Part shown: positions 56,316 to 64,000 of the stretch, in pieces
Layout: every line of letters begins with the position of its first letter
How positions within the stretch are numbered: position 1 is the first letter of the stretch
Origin: Myrica gale
Lineage: Eukaryota; Streptophyta; Magnoliopsida; Fagales; Myricaceae
Direction: 5' to 3'
Assembly: GCA_963930655.1 (NCBI GenBank)
Contig: OZ005612.1
Location: 7,569,001 to 7,633,000 of the forward strand
DNA length: 64,000 nt
Translations under genes and position numbers: made by a program
The notes under the pieces: generated by a model
Database searches by the model: none
Told to the model about the DNA's origin: nothing
Seen by the model: the letters and a program-made list of their open reading frames with translations, nothing else

Positions 56316-59170
56316 ATATCATGTGCATCCCATTTATGAATTCCAGTTGGTCAGATGTATCAAAATCTAGAAGAGTAGGAAATCTCTCTGTCTCTATGGC
56401 TCTAGAAGCAAGAGATTCTATTGAGAAAGATAACTACCAGCTGAAACCATCTTTTGCGAAACCCAAATGCTAGTCAAGACTACTTCAGGGATTGCTTTCT
56501 CTCTAGAGAAGTCTTCTAGTCGTGATAGTGTTCAAAAAGCGTGGATTGAAAGGAGGGAGGCCGTGCTAGATGTTCAGATAAGTCGTCTCTTTCCTTTTTT
56601 CTGCGTAGATGTTCAGATGAGTCAAAAGCATCTATTGACTGCCCCCAAGCGAATACCCAAATGCCAGCAGCTCGATTTCTTTCATAATTTCTAGATCATA
56701 TATTTGTGAGATCCGGCGAATAATTGTCTAGACTGGATGATCTCGAGTGTGGAATGGATGCCTAGATGTGAATGCTTCTATATATTAGCCAACCAAGAGC
56801 TTTAAATCTCTCCAACATTAATTGATTTGAGGATTCAAAATAAGCAGGTCATCAATAAAGTCTTGCATGCTACACAGACAAAAGCCTTTCGGGAATCATT
56901 TGTTTTAACTTTGTCGGTCAATTAAATGTTAATTAGATTTACTGAAACCAATTACCAGGAGATGTGCGGGAAGTTTAAGGAATGTACTTGGTCCAAGTCT
57001 GGATACCATTTTCCAGAATACTATTTTCGTCTTTGATAACTCTGGATGTCATGGTTGTTAATTTCCATTGAGTGCGAGTGCATGTTATGCTTTGTATCCT
57101 TTTTCAGATTGCTTGATAGCTTCTCCTATCTCTTTTTGTCACGTACCGATTCAACTCTACTAATTTCACATTTGAGTTTAATTTCTTTTTCCAAGCGATA
57201 GTAGGGCTTGCCAAAATTCGAACCCACGGACCTCAAACTCGCAAAGTGATATCTCGCGGACTTAATTCTTATTATTAGAGTTTCACAATACCGCTCACTA
57301 TTAGCACTCTTAAAATAGGCTCTTTGGGTACTATATCAAATATCATAAAAGACTTAAGTGACGCTCTTCAGATATTAATTAATTTTAGAAGGAATTACGA
57401 TTTAACGGTCAGACACTTACTAGTAGAACACTACCGTAGGTCACTTGGGACTATACTAATCATTCAGAACTCATAGGACGTATTACTGTTCACAAGTTTA
57501 CTGCATAAAGACATGTATTGTAATGTGCATATGCTTATATCTCTATGTTGTAGATGTTTATGGGATTCTACAAAACAGTCATGCGGAGAAATTATCATAT
57601 TAATTTCCCTAGAATATGTAATAATTGGTTGGTCCAAGGAGGATTTCTGGGTCATCTCTCCATCAGATTGCATCAGTGAGCTATCTATTTAAGTTCCATC
57701 AGACCTCCTTTTGAGAGGAGGCGCCAACTAACTCACTGGAAATGAGCTACCTAATTAAGTTCCATCATTGTCTTGTCTTCTAGTGTAGGTCCGAGTAGGG
57801 GTGGTATGGGCGACTCGCATGGTACAAGGACATGCATTAGTGCAAAGCTTTTCCACAAAATCCTAGTGAACATTTGTTGGTAGAAAACAAAATATTTCCA
57901 TGTTCCATTAAAAAATAGATATTGGTCAAATATGTAATATCATACATCAAATATGAATATATATAGTTTAAGCGTAGACGCAGCAAGTCTTCCGTGGTGG
58001 AACACGTAACAATTGGTCATATTCGCACCTGATTTTGTTTTGCATGCCTTTTAATTTTAAGAAATAATTAATGAGACTGATTTTAACTATTTCCTGTTAA
58101 ATTACTTTTTTATTTTTTTATAGTATTTTATAATAGTTAATCTAAAATATTAAGTAATTGGGAAGAACCAAATTTATTTATTTAAATTATATTCTCTGAA
58201 ACTCTTTTCCACTTGAAGATGAATCAGTACTCTTCTTTAATAATTAAGCCTAACATGTGAATTATTTAGTTAAAATAGGGATTTAAGTGTAATGTCAGGT
58301 TTCAAATTTAGAACTTTAAACTTTGATTCCATGTTAAATCATCACTTATTTTAAAAATTTAAACAATTAAGAAGAAAAAAATTAACTCGTTGCAAGTGTA
58401 TAAATGAAGACAATTTACACAATTTTTCTTGTCACCAGCGTAGCGTTTGTTGCCCAAAATATTGGGGCATATTATAAAAAATTAGAAATTAATAAATTTT
58501 TTATATTAAACAATTCTTTATTATTATAATATTGACTTAAATCTTCTCTCTGTTCACTTTTTCAACAACTCTCATAAAATATCTTTACTTTTTCACCAAT
58601 CTCAATACCCAACATTTCTAACACTCCAAAATTTCCACAAACAAACACCACCAACATATAAAAACTTTCACACTTAGAAAAAATAAAAGAAAGGAAATGG
58701 GCGTCGTCCTCGCTGTTTTAGGCCAGTGGATCAAACTTTGGTTTCCAAAAAGGTTTCCCAATTATTTTCACATATGAGTTAACAGCCCCTCTAGGCTGCA
58801 AGTTTCTAATTACAACCAGTATCCGAGCATCAGCAGGTGGCTCATAAAGTTATCAGCTTTGAAAGAAAGCTGCCTGCCATGACCGTTTGTCCGTTGAACC
58901 CTTTTTTCTCTTTTCGGATAAAATGAGTGCCACAGGGTCCTTCCAATAATTTCACGGTACTCTAGCTGGAGCCAACCACCGCATGGCAGTCTATATTTGC
59001 ACCTTTAGGATAAAGAATGACCATTGTTAGTCATTGTCTGGCATTGCTGAACATATAATAGTACTTGATTATGCTAAAAAAATCACCGAGTAATACAAGG
59101 ATCAGCGAGTCCGAATTTTTGAATTTTATAATCTCTTTGACTTAAGTATGGGAGGCTCTCCTCCCACGTC
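56316..59170. other. Intergenic stretch, no gene recognised
   Basis: AT-rich sequence with only short, featureless open frames. A loose repeat of the phrase GAGCTAYCTAWTTAAGTTCCATCA occurs at about 57680 and 57745. Nothing else supports a feature. Confidence 0.55.
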
Positions 59171-59270
59171 ACTTCAGTCTTCTTTTACGGATTTAAGCAT
59201 TGAATTCGGGTTTGTTGATCACTTCAGTCTTCTTTTACAGATTTAAGCATTGAATTCGGATTTGTTGATC
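59171..59270. repeat. 50-bp tandem duplication
   Basis: Two adjacent 50-base copies (59171-59220, 59221-59270) start ACTTCAGTCTTCTTTTAC and end TTTGTTGATC. They differ at two bases and lie about 400 bases downstream of the U-box gene's stop codon. Confidence 0.95.
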
Positions 59271-59679
59271 ATTCTATTACTTAGTATTTTTTATATATTC
59301 AGTACTGATTCCACTTGTTATAATTCAAATGGCCTCAAGAAGAATTGCTAAGCTAATTATTATCTCCACCCCTCTTTACTTACCCAAAAAAAATTATTGA
59401 TCCCACCTGATAGCAAACTTTTTGGCTCAAGCGGAAACATACTAATTAAGGCATCTCAAGCTATTTTACATCATAGATTTAAACAACAAATAAAAGCACT
59501 CTGACAAGCAAGATCAATTCCCCAATATAGAACTTTAATCCTTTCAGGATATAAACTAAGGATTTCAATTTGATGATTTTTTCTTTGTACAATATTTGAA
59601 CTGTGAAATTTTGGCTATACTATACCGTTATCGATTCTTTCTCTCTGATCTAAAGTACTCAAAAGCTGGTTGCCTCGAA

Positions 59680-61002
59680 TCAAAAGGGCCTTTTGAGGTC
59701 CTTGAAATCCATAGAATCAATACACTCCAACCTCTCCCTATGAAGATTCAACAACTTCAACAACTCTGCGGCCTTCCCCTTTGTTCTCTCTGCACAACCT
59801 ACCTGTAAGAGCAACAGGAGCTTCTGAAAGGCTCCTACCTGAAGCGCTTCAACAAGAACTCCTCCCTCTTCCCTCTTTTCGTTCCTGCAGAGCTTCCAAA
59901 GGATGGATACTGAGAACTCGGTCGCCAAATCCGATATCCGCAATAGCTTCTTAACTAAAACGGGCATGGTCAAAGCATTACTGAAGGCTTTCTCTCTCCC
60001 TTTGTCACTACTGCATATCCCATCAAGAACACCCAGTGCCTTCTCGCATATGCTTCTTTCGGTATCTACAAGTATTTCTAACAACAAAGAGACCAGTCCC
60101 ATGTCCAAGAATCTTTCCACGATAGTCTCCTTTGGGAATGAGGAATTAAGCATATGATATAGGAGCATCAACGACGCTTTCGTGGCAGTAGGGCAAATGG
60201 GCTCTTTAATCAGCTTCACTAGTGCTTCTAAAGCTCCTTCAATCTCCGATAATGCGTCTACTCGTTGCTCATCCACTGAAAGAGCCTCCTTTAAGGCCAA
60301 AACCACGTTTCTTCTTCCTGACAAATCTCCACCCTTCAAAAACCAAACCATGCAATGCAATGAAGCAGCCGATCCCAGATATGCCTTGGCCTCAGCATCG
60401 AGTGGGAGAAGCAATGCGAGAGCCGATAAGATTTCCTTCAATACAGAAACATTTCTCTCGAAAGAAGCTTTTGCAAATGTTTCAAAAGCAGCAGACAGAA
60501 CACTGCCTGTCTTGTTGGCCACAATGCACCGCTTGTTACGCTCACTCTCCTTTGCTGACGCCTTGAGCTTCGACACCAACTCCAAACACTCAGCTTGATC
60601 TTCACGTTTGCTCGCCATCGTAATCTTCGAAAGAATTTCTGAAACCTCCACCAAATTCACCGGAATTCGAGGTGTGGGAATCCTCTCAATGCCATAGGAC
60701 TGGTTATCGACACACCAATCTTGTATTACCTTCCTTATGGCATGGTTTGGTATTGGCTCAAGACTCCTCAACACTTGGTTAGTAATGGGACAGCTCTGGT
60801 TCCCGGCCTCGATCCACGTCTCGATGCTCACACGGTCATACGTAATCCCGGTCGACAACGTGACCGGATCTTTCATCATGTCTAGAGATATCGGGCATCG
60901 AAAATGGCTCGGTATCGTGATCTCCATATCTCCAATTTCGCCCGGCCCCTGCTCCTTAGAGGCACGGCGGCCAGCTCTTCGCCTTCTCCAGGAAAAAATC
61001 AT
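59680..61002 (-). CDS. PUB21: U-box E3 ubiquitin ligase, PUB20/21 (CMPG1-like) type
   Basis: An intact single-exon gene of 440 codons. The start MIFSWRRRRAGRR is typical of the PUB20/21 group and is followed by the U-box at about residues 31-104: FRCPISLDMMKDPVTLSTGI, then TYDRVSIETW, CPITNQVL and the I-P-N-H-AIR helix. The U-box recruits a ubiquitin-charged E2. Next comes GIERIPTPRIP, a group signature, and then armadillo-like helical repeats to the end (for example LVKLIKEPICPTATKASLML, EKALGVLDGICSSDKGREKA), which bind substrates. Length fits the family (about 430-450). Relatives such as parsley CMPG1 and tobacco ACRE74 act in pathogen-elicited defence signalling; that role here is inferred. 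There are no neighbours in the same unit. The exact orthologue (PUB20 or 21) is not resolved. Confidence 0.93.
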   Translation of the reverse strand: MIFSWRRRRAGRRASKEQGPGEIGDMEITIPSHFRCPISLDMMKDPVTLSTGITYDRVSIETWIEAGNQSCPITNQVLRSLEPIPNHAIRKVIQDWCVDNQSYGIERIPTPRIPVNLVEVSEILSKITMASKREDQAECLELVSKLKASAKESERNKRCIVANKTGSVLSAAFETFAKASFERNVSVLKEILSALALLLPLDAEAKAYLGSAASLHCMVWFLKGGDLSGRRNVVLALKEALSVDEQRVDALSEIEGALEALVKLIKEPICPTATKASLMLLYHMLNSSFPKETIVERFLDMGLVSLLLEILVDTERSICEKALGVLDGICSSDKGREKAFSNALTMPVLVKKLLRISDLATEFSVSILWKLCRNEKREEGGVLVEALQVGAFQKLLLLLQVGCAERTKGKAAELLKLLNLHRERLECIDSMDFKDLKRPF

Positions 61003-61550
61003 TCGCTACTAGTTACAATACTAAATGGCAGAACAGAGAGAGAAGGTATAAACGTATACGATTCTCGATACAAAAGAAAGTGCGTCTCTGTTGTTCTTTT
61101 TGTGAAGGAATTGGTTGGTTGGGGCGTTGGGCTATGGTTGATATATACCCGAACACCAAAAATGATAATCACGCGGTTCAACTTTCAAAACTTGCTACGA
61201 ATGTAGTCTGGTTTGAAAGTAAACCAAAAAAGCGGGTATAGGAATTAGAAGAGGGGGGGCGGGGGGTTTGAATGTTTCAACCTTTGAATTGAAATGGTAA
61301 AACGTGGAAACACCCGTGGGGGCTTAGCCGCTTTGGGATAGAATTGATCAAACCTACGAAAAAATCAAAAGTCTGAAGCCAAAAGCTGGTCAACGAGTCG
61401 GTGGACTGACCGACTCTAACCCAACCTCTGGCGCATGTGTGATAGGCAGGCTTTCCGTGTCTTTTTAACTTATGTCCTAATTTTGACAAATGGGTAACGT
61501 AAGTATTTCTTTCACACGTTTGGACCCTCTAACGCGCACTTGACGCGCAC
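61003..61550 (-). promoter_or_regulatory. Upstream region of the U-box gene
   Basis: A TATA-type run (TATATATC/GATATATA) lies at 61140-61148, about 140 bases before the ATG. W-box cores (TTGAC, the WRKY target) occur at 61388-61393 (TTGACC on the gene strand), 61483-61487 and 61540-61544. W-boxes fit elicitor-induced CMPG-type genes, but TTGAC is short enough to occur by chance. Confidence 0.4.
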
Positions 61551-61957
61551 CCCTTGTAACTCGGCACGAATGGGCTCGATCTCGTCGTTGGTGCCTAACA
61601 GACCGACGCGTGCAGGACTGGGTCTTCTAGTTTTGGTGAAGGAACCCAGCATGCATGCACCAACTCTTACGTATTCCTCACACCGCAACATCTTCTATGC
61701 GTCTGGGGCAATCTGGCCCTCTAAATGAGATGTGTCAAATTCTATATGCCCTTGTTACTATATCTGTCTATACTGCGGTCGTGGTGGTTTGCTTTATATA
61801 CGTGTTAGTTCATTTGGAATCAGATTCGTATTGTATTATATTAAAGTTGAGTTGTATCCAAAGGTTTATAAATAAAGGCTATTTAAACTCAATAAAAATA
61901 TATAAGTGAGAAAATCAATCAACCCAGTTGGGCCTTCCACAGTAAATGTAAACAAGA

Positions 61958-63690
61958 AAGGTTAAATACACTTTTCACCATGAAATTATAGTTATTGACA
62001 CTTTGCACTCCAAATTGTCAACTTTGAAACATTTCACTCTCAAATTACTAATTACTAATACTTTGTACTCTCAACATAATATTTTTGTTAAATTGGTCTA
62101 TGAACCGAACTACTTACTTTTTCTGAAGTCTAAATTTTTATTTATAACTATTATTGGATGCCTCTGTCAACTCTACCGAGAAAAGGAAAGCAAAAGGATT
62201 GCCTAGGCCATCGGGGAACTAATTAAAGTAGAGTGTTAAGTACAAGAGGGTACTGGTGAGAAACGGAGCAAGAGAATTAATAACATCTTCAAAGAGTAAC
62301 TATGAAGGAAAGAGAGCTTAGAAAAAAAAAACTATGAAGGAAAGAGAGAGAGAATGAACAGACGAAATACTTATTTTATAGAGAAAAACAAGAAAGCAGT
62401 CATCGAGGATGCTTGGGAGAGATGGGATAGTAAAAAGCGTGTAATGATGAACATTCGGACTCGGATTAATTAGGTGTGGACCTAGACGTGTTAAAGTTAT
62501 CGAGGAGAAGCATCACTTTAATGTTTCATGGTTATCTACCATTAAGCTTAAAAGGGATCATCTCTCGTTCCTTAAATAAATTTGAAATTTTTACATCAAT
62601 TTAAATGTTACAATTCAAAAAAACATAATAATTATTAAATATCATAAACTTAACATTTTAAAATTTCCCGCATATGGAATTAAATATAAAGGAATATGTT
62701 TGATCTCTTCTCGAAATGTATTATATAATTGAGTAAAAAATTGTAAAGAATTCTATCCAAATTTAAAAATCTTATTCACTCGCTAAAAAGTTGTATTAAG
62801 TAGGCCAAACTTCATCAACTTATACAAGAAGTTAATATTGTGTATGCACGGGGAGAAAAAGAATGTAGGTACAACTATGGCCCATAGGTTTGTGGATCTA
62901 AAAGTTAAAGTCATTAAAAAAAAAGGGAGAAATTGAAATTTTAGTCCCTAAATTTTGGGCATTTTTTCATTTTAGTCCTTCAGTTTCAGCTTTCAAATTT
63001 TTAGTTCTTGAGTTTTCTTGTTTTGATGAAATGGTTCTTCCGTCAGTCTGTCGTCCATATGCTTAACGGCACGTGTAGCAGTCGACCGTGTATATGTGTT
63101 AAAAGTGAGCGGTCGACCGGGTCAAAATTGCTGACGTGTCAAAGAGCTCCGTTAACTATATGGACGGCAGACTGACGGAAGAACCATTTCGTCAAACAAT
63201 GAAAACTTAAGGACTAAAAATTTGAAAGTTGAAACTGAAGAAGTAAAATGAAAAAGTGCCCAAAACTTAAGGACCAAAAAGTGAATTTCCCTAAAAAAAA
63301 AACTAAAAAGGTAAGTCAACTCTCTCTCTCCTCTTTTCTCTTTTTGTTTTTCGTTTTTTCACCTTGTGTGATGACTGACGGGTGTGCATCAATCCAACGG
63401 ATCGGGCCTCGATCAGGAAGCGACTACTACTCCATTCAGGCTCTTAGGCGGCTTTGCTCGACCGATTCGGCAGATGGAGACGTTCCTAGGTCTTTTGACC
63501 GACCTCGACCCTAATCGGCGGATGCAAAATGGGTCAAGGGTACTATCGTCATTTTAGTCTACAAATTTGACATAGGGTGCAAAGTGTCAAAAATTGGTAG
63601 TTAGAGGGTGCAACGTATCAAAATTGGTAGTTTATGGTGCAAAGTGTAAAACCTATGGTAGTTTGTGGGTGAAAAATGTATTTTCCCCAT
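61958..63690. mobile_element. Inverted-repeat (Mutator-like) non-autonomous element
   Basis: The left end reads GGTTAAATACACTTTTCACC and the complement of the right end GGGGAAAATACATTTTTCACC. Inward, both repeat the phrase TGACACTTTGCACYC and CTACCAATTTT-like words over about 130 bases. No target duplication was confirmed. The interior is non-coding (a 267-base open frame at 63248-63514 spans a MITE edge and is not a gene) and contains the MITE at 62925-63291. Confidence 0.6.
62925..63291. mobile_element. Mutator-type MITE, copy 2 (367 bp)
   Basis: Same family as 53826-54210, in the opposite orientation: GGGAGAAATTGAAATTTTAG at the left, GTGAATTTCCC at the right, with the same TTTTAGTCCTTCAGTTTCAG and GTCCATATGCTTAACG inner words. 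The flanking duplication is TAAAAAAAA on both sides, in A-rich sequence. It carries GTCGACCG words in its centre and is nested inside the 61958-63690 element. Confidence 0.82.
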
Positions 63691-64000
63691 AAATTAAGGA
63701 AGTTTAAAATATAAGGCGTGTCAACTTAGTTTAACTTTCTTCTGTAAATATTCTTAGAGTATGTTTTATTTTCCTATGTTCTTGTGGTTTTATATGTTTC
63801 TCATCTATGTCCCTTCATCCAACTTACGTCCACAACCCGTTGAAAGTTGCTGACATGTTATACTCTCTCCACGTCATGTTCACTAATAATTCAACATGTG
63901 TTTATCTCTACCTACTGTGCATGCCACACCAGGAAAGAATATTGAATTGACCAATTTACCCCTGCCACGTCATTTAAAAAAATTCACCCCTTGTGTAAAG
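63691..64000. other. Right edge, nothing recognised
   Basis: AT-rich, no open frame or element end. The last 60 bases resemble another low-complexity inverted-repeat element edge but cannot be assigned. Confidence 0.4.

Noticed and set aside
57195-57240. tRNA-like T-loop (TTCGAACCC)
   Set aside because: No acceptor stem, D-arm or anticodon arm can be folded around it on either strand.
63248-63514. 88-residue open frame near the right edge
   Set aside because: It crosses the border of a MITE and the inverted-repeat element, so it is not a gene.

Overview
This is plant nuclear DNA. It is AT-rich and intron-rich and is built from plant-specific repeats: L1-type LINEs, Copia LTR elements, CACTA and Mutator-like DNA transposons. 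The host genes have clear flowering-plant orthologues. A dicot is likely, but no species can be named from the sequence.

Layout. (1) Positions 1-14,500 hold the 5' part of the THO2 gene (THO/TREX mRNA-export complex, minus strand). Eleven coding exons (about 302 codons, including the start codon) can be placed to the base, and the gene runs off the left edge. Its introns 6 and 10 carry four relics of one LINE family. (2) Positions 14,690-20,947 hold two elements with inverted ends and gene-like exon pieces: a Pack-MULE-like element and a 3.2 kb element containing a ~118-bp minisatellite. (3) Positions 20,979-30,566 hold a 9.6 kb Copia fossil with two 1.3 kb LTRs and an AAAGC target duplication. 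(4) Positions 30,805-55,420 are a nest of CACTA material: a left terminus, three captured host-gene fragments (MAP65, SAC-domain phosphatase, SF3A2) in one direction, a Transposase_24 gene with a right terminus, and a decayed TNP2-type transposase gene. That transposase gene is split by a 3.3 kb solo LTR, carries an internal tandem triplication, and hosts a second, 9.2 kb CACTA element (TSD ATA). The inner CACTA carries its own Copia fossil, a foldback and two MITEs. (5) Positions 55,420-59,600 are almost empty. (6) Positions 59,680-61,002 are an intact single-exon U-box E3 ligase gene of the PUB20/21 (CMPG1-like) type. (7) Positions 61,958-63,690 are another inverted-repeat element with a MITE inside.

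Only THO2 and the U-box gene look like working host genes. The most unusual item is the 31.4-33.3 kb segment. Exons of three unrelated housekeeping genes lie head-to-tail on one strand, with original introns and splice phases kept, next to CACTA termini. This is the signature of DNA-level gene capture and exon shuffling. A second unusual signal is a short word centred on GGTCGACCGCT that recurs in a Copia LTR, in that element's interior, and in two unrelated MITEs.
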